Below, piece by piece: positions 1 to 9,195 of a stretch of DNA of 60,233 nt. The stretch is taken from contig JAFEBN010000225.1 of the NCBI GenBank assembly GCA_018242645.1, forward strand, positions 1 through 60,233. The letters run 5' to 3'. A program made the translations under genes and the position numbers. The notes below the pieces were generated by a model. The model saw only the letters and a list, made by a program, of their open reading frames with translations. It was not told the DNA's origin and did no database searches. Each line of letters begins with the position of its first letter. Within the stretch, counting starts at the first letter, position 1. This DNA comes from Planctomycetota bacterium (GTDB lineage Bacteria > Planctomycetota > Phycisphaerae > Phycisphaerales > UBA1924).

Positions 1-38
1 GAGGCTGATTCGGCGGGTTGGGGAGTTTCTTCGGCCAT
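1..38 (-). CDS. Possible 5' end of a gene cut by the window edge
   Basis: An ATG on the minus strand at 38-36 opens a frame reading MAEETPQPAESA up to the window edge. A purine-rich stretch (GAGGCCAGG on the minus strand) sits just before it and could serve as a ribosome binding site. Only 12 codons are visible, so nothing can be said about function. It would lie downstream of, and on the same strand as, the lipoprotein gene ending at 194. It could equally be chance. Confidence 0.3.
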   Translation of the reverse strand, partial: MAEETPQPAESA

Positions 39-193
39 CCTGGCCTCGCTTGAAGTCCAAAGGTGAACAAACAGCAGCGGCGCATCCTGCGCCGCGGGGT
101 TGCATCGGCGACCTGAGAGGTCGCTCAAGAGTTTTCACCTGCGGGAACTGCGCGGGAGGCGCGGGGTTGGCGCACTTCGCGCAGGCCTTGCGC

Positions 194-1111
194 TCAGGGG
201 GCGCCGACGGGCTGCTGGGCTGCGGCGTGGGAAGTGACCGAGAGCGAGCCGTTGGAAGTGACGGCCGAGGATGATCCGCCGCCGGTACCGAAGCGGAGTG
301 TGGCGCTGCGTCCGGATTCGAAATCGCGCACTTCCACGGGCGAATCGAAGCGGAGGCGGCCGTTTGACGTGGCGAGGCGCAGATCGCCGGAGAAATTGCG
401 GCCCAGCGCCAGGTCGATGCTGCCGTTTGAGGTGCGGATCTGCACCGGGCCCGGCGATGAATCGGTGAGGTGCACGGTGGCGGATGCGTTGGAAGTTGTC
501 GCGAAGGCGCGGCCCCCGATGTTGATCAGATCGATCGAGCCGTTGCTGGTGTTGGCATCGGCGGCGCCGGCGATATCGCGGAGCTCGATGCGGCCGTTGG
601 AGGTTGTTGCGTTGACATCGCCGTTGAAGTTCACGACACGGATGGACGCGTTGGACGTATCGATCTCGGCGTGACCGGAGGCGTCGCGGACGGAGACGCG
701 CCCGTTGGAGGTTTCGACGTGGATGTTGCCGGGCGAGGGCGTATCGATGCGGAAGCTGCAACCTTCACCGGACTGAGCGCGGTTGTCGGGCCATTCCACC
801 CGGATGTCGAGCCGGCCGGTGCCGGCGTCGGCCACGATGCGGGTCTCGTCGAGCCTCTCCTGCGTGCGGGCGCTGATGACGGCGGTGATGATCGCTTCGG
901 AACCGGCGACGGAAGAAATATCGACGCCCCCGTTGCGGGAGCGGACATCGACCGGCGTGCCGCTGCTGACGGGCACGCGGACGGTGCGGGTTTCGGTGTA
1001 CCTGGCGCTGTCGCTGGAGCCGTTGGTCACGATGATGCACCCGGGGAGCAGGAGCGCCGCGGCGCTGGTGAGTGTGAGAACCGCGAATCGGAAAGTCGCC
1101 CGGCTATTCAT
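194..1111 (-). CDS. DUF4097-type lipoprotein with TSNG beta-helix repeats
   Basis: Probable cell-envelope lipoprotein of 305 residues with a repetitive beta-helical body, of the DUF4097 (putative adhesin) type. The start at 1111 is chosen because an AGGAGG lies about 6 bases upstream; the open frame runs further 5' but without such a site. Residues 1-25 form a lipoprotein signal with a lipobox ending LLPGC25. From about residue 120 the protein repeats a unit centred on TSNG followed by a hydrophobic residue (TSNGRV, TSNASI, TSNGRI, TSNGSI, TSNASA, TSNGSI, TSNGRL), one per strand turn, as expected of a right-handed beta-helix. Function is not known for most of this family. It faces the GH31 gene across a 164-base gap that must hold both promoters; no link in function is implied. 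Confidence 0.8.
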   Translation of the reverse strand: MNSRATFRFAVLTLTSAAALLLPGCIIVTNGSSDSARYTETRTVRVPVSSGTPVDVRSRNGGVDISSVAGSEAIITAVISARTQERLDETRIVADAGTGRLDIRVEWPDNRAQSGEGCSFRIDTPSPGNIHVETSNGRVSVRDASGHAEIDTSNASIRVVNFNGDVNATTSNGRIELRDIAGAADANTSNGSIDLINIGGRAFATTSNASATVHLTDSSPGPVQIRTSNGSIDLALGRNFSGDLRLATSNGRLRFDSPVEVRDFESGRSATLRFGTGGGSSSAVTSNGSLSVTSHAAAQQPVGAP

Positions 1112-1275
1112 GAATCCTCCTGAGAATCGGGTGGGATGCCGGTTGTTGGGAGAAGGGAAGCGACGGTTGCGGGGCGGCGGCGTGATTCTGTCGGCTCCTA
1201 CCCTCGACCGGTTTCGATGGCGGCGTCGGACCCACCGCAACCCCCTGCCGCCGGCCTCTTTGCTGGTTTTTCACG

Positions 1276-3456
1276 ATGAATCGCCCGCCTCAAGATTACG
1301 TCTTCTGCCGCGCCCCCAGAGTTGAACAGGTTCGAGGCTGGCGCCCCGGCGTAGCCCGGGCGCTTTCGGACGGCAGCGAGCGCTTCCGCGACCCGGACTT
1401 TGCGCACATCCCGCCCGCCACGTTCCCGGCGTACACCCAGCAGCCCAGGGAGCGACCGGAGCGATCGCAACGGCGCTCGCGCGTGCGGGTGCGGTTCGCC
1501 CAGTCGGGCGGGTGGAACACGGCGTGGATCGACATCGAGCCGGGAACGAGTCTTTACGGGACGGGCGAGCAGCCGGGCCGGCTCAATCGCGCCGGCATCC
1601 GGCGCGACATCTGGACGACCGACTGCTTCGGCTACGAAGAGCACATGCCGTCGCTCTACCAGGCTCACCCCTGGGTTCTCGGGGTGCGGCGGGACGGGAG
1701 CGCGTTCGGCGTCATCTACGAGACGACGCACCGGGCCGTAGTGGATCTTCGGAACGGGATTTTCTTTGCGGCGCGGCACACGACGCGCGACACGCAGAGC
1801 CCGGGGGTGGTGATCATCGAGGGCACGCATCCGGGGGAGGTGCTGCAGAAACTGATGCACCTGGTGGGCCGGATGCCGATGCCGCCGCGCTGGGCGCTGC
1901 AGTATCAGCAGTGCCGCTGGAGCTACGAGACCGATGCGAAGGTGCGGGCGGTTGCGGAGGGATTCCGCAGCCGGAAGATGCCGTGCGGCGTGATTTGGAT
2001 GGACATCGACTACATGTTCGGCTTCCGGTGCTTCACGTTTGACACGGCGAAGTTCCCTGATCCGCGCGGGCTGAACGATTACATGCACTCGATCGGGTTC
2101 CACACCGTGTGGATGATCGATCCGGGGCTGATGACCGACGAGCACTATCCGGCGTATCGAACCGGGAAGCAGGGCGACCACTTCGTCAAGAACCGCTGGC
2201 ACCACGACTTTGTGGGCAAGGTGTGGCCGGGCCCGTGCTCGTTCCCCGACTTCACGCGCCGGCGCACGCGCGAGTGGTGGGCGGCGCTGTACCGCGATTA
2301 CATGGCGACCGGCATCGACGGCGTGTGGAACGACATGAACGAACCGGCGGTGTTCGACGTTCCCAACAAGCAGATGCCCGAGAGCAACCTGCACGACGCC
2401 GATGCGGAACTGGGCGGGCCGGGCGTGCATCTGCGCTACCGGAACATCTACGGGATGCAGATGGTGCGCGCGAGCCGCGACGGCATCCAGAAAGCCAATC
2501 CGGAGAAGCGGCCGTTCATCCTCACGCGTTCGAACTTCCTGGGCGGGCATCGCTACGCGGCGACCTGGACCGGGGACAACAAGAGCAACTGGCGGCACCT
2601 GCGCTGGTCGATCCCGATGGTGCTCAACCTGGGCCTGAGCGGGCAGCCGTTCGTCGGGCCCGACATCGGCGGGTTTGCGGACAACGCGGACGCGACGCTG
2701 TTTGCGCGCTGGATGGGCATCGGCGCGCTGCTGCCCTTTGCACGCGGCCACAGCGTGAAGGACAGCGTGGATCACGAGCCGTGGAGTTTCGGCCCTGCGT
2801 GCGAACGGACCTGCCGCCTGGCGCTCGAGCGCCGGAGCAGGCTGCTGCCCCACATTTACTCGGTGTTCCGCGAGGCGCATCTGTCCGGATTGCCGGTGGC
2901 GCGTCCGCTGTTCTTTGCGGATCCGCGGGATCCGGCGCTGCGGAGCGTGGACGAGGCGTTCCTAATCGGGAGCGATGTGCTGGTGCGGTGCAATGTCTGG
3001 GAACCGGGCACGGGCGCGGGGAAAGCGCCGCTCCCGGGGGGCGAGGCGAAGTGGCTGGGGTTCGAGCCGCTGGACATGGGAGCCGCGGCGTCGAAGTCGG
3101 GACCTGTCAAGGACGAGAACCTGCCGGAGGTTTTCCTGCGCGCTGGCGCGATCCTTCCGTTGGGACCGGTGATGCAATACGACGGCGAGCGCCCGCTCGA
3201 TCCGCTGACGCTGGTGGTGGCACTCGACGAGCGCGGGCACGCGGCGGGTCACCTCTATGAAGATGCGGGCGACGGCTACGGCTTTGAGAAGGGGGACTTT
3301 GCGTTCTGGCGGTTCGAAGCCCGCCAGGAAGGGAACGAGGTGGTCGTGACCGGTCGCCAGGTCGAGGGGGTGTATCCGGTGTCGCCTCGAAAGGTGGAAG
3401 TCGTTGTTCTGAGGCCGGGGTCGGCTCCGGCGGCGGGGAAGTACCGGGCCGGGTAA
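1276..3456 (+). CDS. Glycoside hydrolase family 31 alpha-glucosidase
   Basis: Predicted retaining alpha-glucosidase or related alpha-glycosidase, 726 residues, a normal length for GH31. The family signature WNDMNEPAVF is present, with Asp353 as the expected nucleophile; the expected acid/base is Asp434 in TWTGDN. The substrate-pocket motifs WMDIDYM and HSVKDS are also in place, and a C-terminal beta domain follows from about residue 600. There is no signal peptide, so it probably acts in the cytoplasm on imported or stored oligosaccharides. The ATG at 1276 has no clear ribosome binding site, so the true start may differ by a few codons. Family assignment is firm; the exact sugar preference cannot be read from the sequence. 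Confidence 0.93.
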   Translation: MNRPPQDYVFCRAPRVEQVRGWRPGVARALSDGSERFRDPDFAHIPPATFPAYTQQPRERPERSQRRSRVRVRFAQSGGWNTAWIDIEPGTSLYGTGEQPGRLNRAGIRRDIWTTDCFGYEEHMPSLYQAHPWVLGVRRDGSAFGVIYETTHRAVVDLRNGIFFAARHTTRDTQSPGVVIIEGTHPGEVLQKLMHLVGRMPMPPRWALQYQQCRWSYETDAKVRAVAEGFRSRKMPCGVIWMDIDYMFGFRCFTFDTAKFPDPRGLNDYMHSIGFHTVWMIDPGLMTDEHYPAYRTGKQGDHFVKNRWHHDFVGKVWPGPCSFPDFTRRRTREWWAALYRDYMATGIDGVWNDMNEPAVFDVPNKQMPESNLHDADAELGGPGVHLRYRNIYGMQMVRASRDGIQKANPEKRPFILTRSNFLGGHRYAATWTGDNKSNWRHLRWSIPMVLNLGLSGQPFVGPDIGGFADNADATLFARWMGIGALLPFARGHSVKDSVDHEPWSFGPACERTCRLALERRSRLLPHIYSVFREAHLSGLPVARPLFFADPRDPALRSVDEAFLIGSDVLVRCNVWEPGTGAGKAPLPGGEAKWLGFEPLDMGAAASKSGPVKDENLPEVFLRAGAILPLGPVMQYDGERPLDPLTLVVALDERGHAAGHLYEDAGDGYGFEKGDFAFWRFEARQEGNEVVVTGRQVEGVYPVSPRKVEVVVLRPGSAPAAGKYRAG

Positions 3457-3552
3457 AGCGGCAAGGTCCGAAAGCGCGGGAGTCGCTGAAGCCACCCCCG
3501 ACCAAGGCCCGATAGAGCAGAAGTTGCCGATTCTGATACCGCGGGTGCGACG

Positions 3553-6042
3553 ATGCACCCGTGCATCTATTGGATACGCCGCTTGGCAGACGAGCCCAAC
3601 AACCCCGCACCTGTTGAGAACCCCGGTCCCGCGCCCACGTGGCGCGATGCGTGGCAGTTGCCGGTGCTGGCGGTGTCCGGGCTGCTGCTGACGGTGGGCC
3701 TTGTGCTCGTGGTGCTGGCGCGTCCGACGGTGGATGTCGTTCCCAGGATCGACGAAGCGGCCAAGCTGGTGGAAGCCGAGAAGTTCGAGGACGCGCTGAA
3801 GCTCCTCAACGAGGATGTTTGGCCGCAGATCGAGCAGGGGAAACTCGGCGCCGCCGACGAGCGGCGGTACTACCTGCTGGCGGCGCGATCGATCTACGAA
3901 GCGGCGATGGAGCGGAAGCTCTCGCGCGCGGAGAACTTCGAGCACGTGATCCGCAGTTATGTGCGCGCGGAAGAACTCAAGCAGCGGCTGGATGCCAACG
4001 ACGTTGAGCGGTTTGCGCTCAGCCTCATGGCGCTGGACCGGCTGGAGGAGGCCAAGCGGCGGATCGACTCGCTCCCGAGCGGGGAGCAGTCGCGACGCAT
4101 CGCGCTCTATCGCAAGCTCACGACGAAGCTGCTGAACAAGCCGGTGCCGGATCAGCAGGCGGCGACCGACCTGGTCGCGTGGATGCTCTCGGAGCCGACG
4201 CTCAGCGATGCAGATCGCGTGTGGGCGATGACGCGGCAGGCTGAGCTGCGGCTCATCGGGGGCTATCGCGAAGAAGCGATCCGCGGCATGCTGCAGCAGT
4301 TGCCTCGCCTCGAAGAGGGGAATGCCGAAGAGAAGGCCGAGCTGCTGGCGCTGCTGGGCTGGGGCTACATCGAGGACGGCAAGTTCGCCGAGGCGGAGAA
4401 GTGGCTCACCCGCGCGGAGGAACTGGCGGAGGAGCGTGAGCCGCTCACCAGCCGGATCCGCCTGAACCGGGCGCGGGTGGCGGAAAGCCGCAGCGATTTC
4501 CAGGCGGCGAAAGAACAGTACCAGAAGGTGCTCGATGCGCCGGGGAGCCGCCGGTTCCGGCGCGAGGCGCTGCTGGGGCTGGCCGAATCGCAGTTTGCGC
4601 TGGACGAGATCGAGCCGTCGCTCGACGCGTATGCACGGCTGATCGATACGTTCCGTGACGAAGGCATGCAGAGCCCGATCGATCGGGAGCGTGTGGCGAC
4701 CAGCGCGATGGCGCGGTTCCGCACGCGGCTCGAAGCGGGCGATGCGCGGATGGCGCTGCGGTTTGCATCGATCGGCGAATCGCTTTTCCCGCAGGGTCGC
4801 GCGCCGGCGGATGTGATGCTCGGGCTCGGCGAGGCCAACCGGCGCCTGGCGGAGGATGCGGTCGCGGAAGCGACGGGCGGGCGCCCCACCACCGCGATCG
4901 GGGATCTCGATCCGACGACGCGGAAGCGTGCACGCGAGCACTTCCTCGCGGCGGGCAACGCGCTGCGCACGCATGCGAGCATGACGGCGGGGCAGAACGG
5001 GGCGGGATATTCGGATTCGCTGTGGAACGCGGCGGACAGCTTCGACCGTGCGGGCGACCAGGACAAGGCGATCGCGCTGTTCAAGCAGTTTGCGGATGAG
5101 TTCCCGACCGATCCGCGCATGGCCGAGGCGCGTTTCCGACTGGGCAGGTGCTATCAGTCGCGCGGGGATCTGGAACTGGCGGCACGCACCTACGAAGACC
5201 TGATTGCGACGCGTGACGGCGCTCCGGGCCAGCCGGGCAGCGGCCCGTTTGCGGACGCGAGCTATGTGCCCCTGGCGCAGACGTATCTCGCGACCGGGAC
5301 GCCGGAGAATATTTCTCGCGCGACGCAGATGCTGAAGGCGGTGGTCAACGGAACCGTGGTGGGCGTCGATTCGCCCGGGTTCCGGGATGCGCTGGCGGAA
5401 CTGGGCACGATGTTCTATCGCAACGGCGAGCCGGAGCGGGCGATCGAGAACATCGATGAGCTTCTGCGCCGATACCCGAACGAACCCGGCATGGAACTGG
5501 CGAAGTTCCGCCTGTCGGACAGCTACCGGTTGTCTGCCGCGAAGATTGAAAAGTCGATGGCCGAAGGGATGCCCGAGGAAGAACGGCGCAGCCTTGAGAA
5601 GACGCGGAACGAGCGGCTGCAGCTGGCGGCGGCGGGATTCGACCAGGTGCGTCGGGCGCTCGACGCGAAACCCAAGGACAAGCGAAACGCGGTTGAGGAA
5701 ACCTACCTCCGCAACGCGTTTTTCTACCTGGGCGACTGTGCGTACGCCCTGGGTGACTTCGACGGGGCGATCCGGGCGTACACGGCGGCACGGGACCGCT
5801 ATCCGAACGATGCGGCCTCGCTGGTGGCCATGATCCAGATCGTCAATGCCAACCTGGCCCGGGGCGACGTCAAGGCGGCGCTGACGGCCAACGAGCGGGC
5901 CAAGCGGTTCTACCGAAGCCTGCCCGCGGAAGTGTGGAATGACCCCAACCTTCCGATGACCAAGGAAGACTGGGAACGGTGGCTCGACGCCACCGACCGC
6001 CTGGCGCACGGCGAGACTTTGGACCACGAACGCCCCGAGTGA
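3553..6042 (+). CDS. Membrane-anchored tetratricopeptide-repeat protein
   Basis: A protein of up to 829 residues with one membrane segment near the N-terminus (about residues 35-57, LPVLAVSGLLLTVGLVLVVL) followed by a long alpha-helical region rich in TPR-like repeats, for example FDRAGDQDKAIALFKQFADE and FRLGRCYQSRGDLELAARTY. The topology suggests a short cytoplasmic tail and a large periplasmic repeat domain that binds partners. An in-frame TTG at 3583 would give a start (MADEPNN...) that looks more natural than the ATG at 3553; neither has a good ribosome binding site. It ends 27 bases before the FlgN-like gene and may be co-transcribed with the flagellar genes, but nothing in it is specifically flagellar. 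No catalytic motif was seen. Confidence 0.85.
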   Translation: MHPCIYWIRRLADEPNNPAPVENPGPAPTWRDAWQLPVLAVSGLLLTVGLVLVVLARPTVDVVPRIDEAAKLVEAEKFEDALKLLNEDVWPQIEQGKLGAADERRYYLLAARSIYEAAMERKLSRAENFEHVIRSYVRAEELKQRLDANDVERFALSLMALDRLEEAKRRIDSLPSGEQSRRIALYRKLTTKLLNKPVPDQQAATDLVAWMLSEPTLSDADRVWAMTRQAELRLIGGYREEAIRGMLQQLPRLEEGNAEEKAELLALLGWGYIEDGKFAEAEKWLTRAEELAEEREPLTSRIRLNRARVAESRSDFQAAKEQYQKVLDAPGSRRFRREALLGLAESQFALDEIEPSLDAYARLIDTFRDEGMQSPIDRERVATSAMARFRTRLEAGDARMALRFASIGESLFPQGRAPADVMLGLGEANRRLAEDAVAEATGGRPTTAIGDLDPTTRKRAREHFLAAGNALRTHASMTAGQNGAGYSDSLWNAADSFDRAGDQDKAIALFKQFADEFPTDPRMAEARFRLGRCYQSRGDLELAARTYEDLIATRDGAPGQPGSGPFADASYVPLAQTYLATGTPENISRATQMLKAVVNGTVVGVDSPGFRDALAELGTMFYRNGEPERAIENIDELLRRYPNEPGMELAKFRLSDSYRLSAAKIEKSMAEGMPEEERRSLEKTRNERLQLAAAGFDQVRRALDAKPKDKRNAVEETYLRNAFFYLGDCAYALGDFDGAIRAYTAARDRYPNDAASLVAMIQIVNANLARGDVKAALTANERAKRFYRSLPAEVWNDPNLPMTKEDWERWLDATDRLAHGETLDHERPE

Positions 6043-6069
6043 CGACAAAAGGACCGAGCGGAGGTCCTC

Positions 6070-6510
6070 ATGACGCGTCCCGATGCCGGCGGCCGAATCC
6101 TGACCAAGCTCTCGGAACAGCACGACCTGCTCGCCAAGGTCGGCGAGTTGTGCCTTGCGCAGGCCCGCGTGATCGAGGAAGACGAACCGGAACAACTCGT
6201 CGCGGTGCTGGAGCAGCGTTCCAAGGTGCTGGCCAGGGCGACCGAGCTGAGCAAGGAGATCGAGTCGGACCTTACGTGCATACCGGAAAACGATGCCCAG
6301 ATGCCGCTGATCCGTCAGCGCCGCCGGGCGGTGTCGGACCTGGCGCACGCGATCGCAGAAACCGACCGGCAGCACGGCGTGATCCTTGCCCGCAAGCGGG
6401 ACGAGCTGGCCCGCACGCTGGCCGGGATGAACTCGGGGCGGGCGGCGGCGCACGCGTACGGCGCCGAACCGGCGCACATCAGCCCCGGCTACCAGGATCG
6501 TCACGCCTGA
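6070..6510 (+). CDS. flgN: FlgN-like flagellar export chaperone
   Basis: A 146-residue, mostly helical protein whose first 75 residues match the FlgN pattern: LTKLSEQHDLLAKVGELC followed by LVAVLEQRSKVLARATEL. FlgN family proteins are cytoplasmic chaperones that hold the hook-associated proteins FlgK and FlgL before export. The start at 6070 follows GGAGG by 5 bases. It is the first clearly flagellar gene of the cluster and ends on the base before the next reading frame, so the two genes are likely coupled. FlgN proteins are poorly conserved, so the call rests on helical pattern, length and position. Another small helical regulator cannot be ruled out. Confidence 0.65.
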   Translation: MTRPDAGGRILTKLSEQHDLLAKVGELCLAQARVIEEDEPEQLVAVLEQRSKVLARATELSKEIESDLTCIPENDAQMPLIRQRRRAVSDLAHAIAETDRQHGVILARKRDELARTLAGMNSGRAAAHAYGAEPAHISPGYQDRHA

Positions 6511-7587
6511 ATGTCTGTTTCTTTCACCTCGGCGGAGCTCGAGGCCCCCATGCAGCAGAACAACACGATGTCACAAACCGCCGCGGAGGCGATCCGTCCC
6601 AACCTCTCGGCGGGTGATCTCGCCGAGCTGATGGCGGCGTTCAACACCGTCACGACACGGCTACAGCAGACGCACGATCAGCTCCGGGCGGAGGTGTCGC
6701 GTCTGACGCGGGAGCTCACCGAGGCGAACGAGCAGTTGAACCGAAGCAAGCGGCTGGCGGCGCTGGGCGAGATGGCGGCGGGCATCGCCCACGAGGTGCG
6801 GAACCCGCTTGGATCGATCTCGCTGTTTGCGCGGATGCTCAAGGACGACCTGGTCGAGAAGCCGGCGCAGCAGAAACTGGCGGAGAAAATCATCGCTTCG
6901 GCCAAGGGGCTCAACGCGGTGGTGGGCGATGTGCTCTCGTTTTCCCGCGAGTTTCGCCTGCGCGCCGAGCCGACGACGGCGGCGGAGCTGGTCGACCGGG
7001 CGCTCGAGGCGTGCCAGCACGACGGGCTCGAGGGCTGGGACCGCATCGAGATTGTCCGGAAGGATCGGAAGCCGAGCGCGGCGGCGCTCGAAATCGACCC
7101 CTCCCTGGTGCAGCAGGCGCTCGCCAACATCCTTCGCAACGCGATGGAGGCCATGCTGGAGGCCGATTCGGAGCGGAAGATTCTCACGATCGAGCCGGCG
7201 AAGCAGTCCGCGGCCGACGCGGCGGGCAAGCGTCAGTCGCTGGCGGGGATCCGCGTCACCGATACGGGGCCGGGCCTGAGCGACGAGGTGCTTCGGCGGA
7301 TGTTCAACCCGTTCTTTACGACGCGCAAAGCCGGTACCGGGCTCGGCCTAGCGATTGTGCACCGGATCATGGATGCGCACGGGGGTCGTGTTGTCGCCTC
7401 GAACAACCGGGCGGGGGGCACGACCATCGAGCTGCTCTTTCCCGCCCCCACTCCGGTCCGGAATGCAGAACGCGCAGAAAGTTCTCGTGCCGAACCGCGC
7501 CGAGAGCCGATTGGAGTTCCCGAGCAGAATTTGCCGCTCGTCGCCATCGCGGTCGACTCGGATCGGAGGTTATCCGGGGCCGCGTGA
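6511..7587 (+). CDS. Soluble sensor histidine kinase, FlrB/NtrB-like, flagellar
   Basis: A 358-residue cytoplasmic histidine kinase. It has no membrane segment. Residues about 45-85 form a coiled coil, then comes the phospho-acceptor motif HEVRNP with His94, and an ATPase domain with N box (LANILRNAMEAM), G1 (DTGPGL), F box (FNPFFTTR) and G2 (GTGLGLAI). The HExRNPL motif is of the NtrB/FlrB/AtoS class that pairs with sigma-54 activators, and such an activator is the next gene. In Vibrio and Campylobacter, FlrB- and FlgS-type kinases sense assembly of the export apparatus and switch on rod and hook genes; that role here is inferred from position. ATG 6550 is a possible alternative start. The last 40 residues past the ATPase look unstructured. 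Confidence 0.88.
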   Translation: MSVSFTSAELEAPMQQNNTMSQTAAEAIRPNLSAGDLAELMAAFNTVTTRLQQTHDQLRAEVSRLTRELTEANEQLNRSKRLAALGEMAAGIAHEVRNPLGSISLFARMLKDDLVEKPAQQKLAEKIIASAKGLNAVVGDVLSFSREFRLRAEPTTAAELVDRALEACQHDGLEGWDRIEIVRKDRKPSAAALEIDPSLVQQALANILRNAMEAMLEADSERKILTIEPAKQSAADAAGKRQSLAGIRVTDTGPGLSDEVLRRMFNPFFTTRKAGTGLGLAIVHRIMDAHGGRVVASNNRAGGTTIELLFPAPTPVRNAERAESSRAEPRREPIGVPEQNLPLVAIAVDSDRRLSGAA

Positions 7588-7620
7588 AAGAAGGGGCGCG
7601 AGTACGACGGAGTCGTGCGC

Positions 7621-9147
7621 ATGCGCAGTGTGCTCGTAGTTGACGACAAGGAACTCATGCGGGACAGCGTCGCCGGGACGCTCGAGCGAGCCGGCTTTGC
7701 CGTCGCGACCGCCCAGGATGGCCCCGGCGCCATCAACCAGATCGCGGCCAAGCGCCCCGATGTGGTGGTGTCGGATCTCAAGATGCCCGGCATGACCGGG
7801 ATCGAGCTGCTGGAGCGCATCCGCCAGATCGACGACGACCTCCCGGTGGTGCTCATGACCGCCTTCGGGACGATCGAGACCGCGGTGTCGGCGATCAAGC
7901 AGGGCGCGTTCGACTACCTGACCAAGCCGTTCGAAGGTGATGAACTGGTGATCACCGTGAAGCGGGCGGCCGAGCACGGCCGGGTGCTGCGGGAGAACAA
8001 GCTCCTGCGTGCCGCGGCGGGCCTCAGCGAGACCGCGCCGGCCATGGAGGGCGGGGAGAAGTCATCGCCGGCGGGCCTGCACGGCGTCTCGCGGCTGGTC
8101 GGCGACTCCGAGCCGATGCGCAAGCTTCGCGATCAGATCCGCGCCATCGCCGTCTCGCAGGGAACGATCCTCATCTGCGGGCCTTCGGGCGCCGGCAAGG
8201 AAGTGGTCGCCCGGGCGATCCACGAGATGTCGCCCCGCAAGAACGGGCCGTTCCTTGCCGTGAACTGTGCCGCGTTGTCCGAGAGCCTGCTGGAAAGCGA
8301 GCTTTTCGGGCACGAGAAGGGCGCCTTCACCGGGGCGGACAAGCTGCGCAAGGGCCGCTTCGAGCTCTCTGATGGCGGCACGCTGCTGCTCGACGAGGTT
8401 TCGGAGGTTTCGCCCCGCATCCAGGCCAAGCTGCTGCGCGTCCTGCAGGAGCGCACGTTCGAACGCGTTGGCAGCAGCCTCTCGATCGGCGTGGATGTCC
8501 GGGTGATCGCGACCAGCAACCGGGATATGACGGCGGCGGTCGCGGCGGGCGAGTTCCGGCAGGACCTGTTCTTCCGTCTCAACGTGCTTCCCGTGCACGT
8601 GCCGGCGCTGTCGGAGCGTCTGCCCGACGTGGGCGCCCTGGCCAATCACTTCCTGTCCATCGTGTCGAAGCGCGAGGGGCGCGCCGGCCTCAAGCTGAGC
8701 CCCGAGGCCGTCCGCTTGCTCCAGGGCTATTCGTGGCCCGGCAACGTGCGTGAGCTTCAGAACATCTGTGAGCGTGCGGTCGTCTTGCTTGGACGCAGCG
8801 ACACGAGCGAACCCGTCACCGTCGGGCCGGAGTCGCTGCACTCGTGGCTCAACGCCACGCCGGTGCGAGCGACGCCTTTGTCGTCGCTCAACGGGACGGC
8901 ACCCGCCCTCAACGGAACGCATCCGACTCCTTCCGCCCAGGTGGAAGGCAAGCCCACGGGTTCGAGCGGGCTTTCCTCGGTCATCCGCACACTCGAGGAA
9001 CTCGAGCGTGAAGCGATCATCGAAGCCCTCCACAAGTTCAACGGCCATCGCCAGCGAACCGCGAGCGCCCTGGGAATCGGTGTCCGCACGCTGGGCCTGA
9101 AACTGAAGAAGTGGAAGGAATTGCGCCTGGTCGAGGCTTCGCTGTAA
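7621..9147 (+). CDS. Sigma-54-dependent flagellar response regulator, FlrC-like
   Basis: A 508-residue NtrC-family activator. Receiver domain at 1-120 with phospho-acceptor Asp52 in VVSDLKMPG; AAA+ domain at about 165-400 with Walker A CGPSGAGKE and the sigma-54 contact loop GAFTGA at 234-239; Fis-type helix-turn-helix at the C-terminus (RQRTASALGIGVRTLGLKLK). The ATG at 7621 is preferred because GGAG lies 8 bases upstream. The preceding kinase is its obvious partner. Activators of this type (FlrC, FlgR, FlbD) turn on class-3 rod and hook genes. Four sites fitting the sigma-54 spacing rule lie in front of downstream genes, the nearest only 18 bases past this stop codon, which supports the same role here. 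Confidence 0.93.
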   Translation: MRSVLVVDDKELMRDSVAGTLERAGFAVATAQDGPGAINQIAAKRPDVVVSDLKMPGMTGIELLERIRQIDDDLPVVLMTAFGTIETAVSAIKQGAFDYLTKPFEGDELVITVKRAAEHGRVLRENKLLRAAAGLSETAPAMEGGEKSSPAGLHGVSRLVGDSEPMRKLRDQIRAIAVSQGTILICGPSGAGKEVVARAIHEMSPRKNGPFLAVNCAALSESLLESELFGHEKGAFTGADKLRKGRFELSDGGTLLLDEVSEVSPRIQAKLLRVLQERTFERVGSSLSIGVDVRVIATSNRDMTAAVAAGEFRQDLFFRLNVLPVHVPALSERLPDVGALANHFLSIVSKREGRAGLKLSPEAVRLLQGYSWPGNVRELQNICERAVVLLGRSDTSEPVTVGPESLHSWLNATPVRATPLSSLNGTAPALNGTHPTPSAQVEGKPTGSSGLSSVIRTLEELEREAIIEALHKFNGHRQRTASALGIGVRTLGLKLKKWKELRLVEASL

Positions 9148-9164
9148 GGCCCGCCCGACCGCTC

Positions 9165-9180
9165 TGGCTCGGGGTTTGCG
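9165..9180 (+). promoter_or_regulatory. Candidate sigma-54 promoter for flgB
   Basis: TGGCTCGGGGTTTGCG. The invariant GG (9166-9167) and GC (9178-9179) are separated by exactly 10 bases, and TGGC, CG and TTGC all match the consensus TGGCACG-N4-TTGC with one change. The start of transcription would fall near 9191, only about 5 bases before the flgB ATG, so the message would be almost leaderless. A sigma-54 activator is encoded immediately upstream. Confidence 0.6.
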
Positions 9181-9183
9181 ACC

Positions 9184-9195
9184 GGACGATCGTCC
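9184..9195. repeat. Perfect 12-base palindrome abutting the flgB start codon
   Basis: GGACGATCGTCC is its own reverse complement and ends on the base before ATG 9196. It overlaps the predicted transcription start of the sigma-54 site. It could be an operator, a small RNA structure, or a weak ribosome binding site (GGA) in a palindromic setting. Confidence 0.5.

Noticed and set aside
2962-6504. Open frame of 1180 codons on the minus strand
   Set aside because: Antisense to the TPR and FlgN-like genes; Arg/Leu/His-rich, low-complexity composition typical of GC-rich shadow frames, no domain visible.
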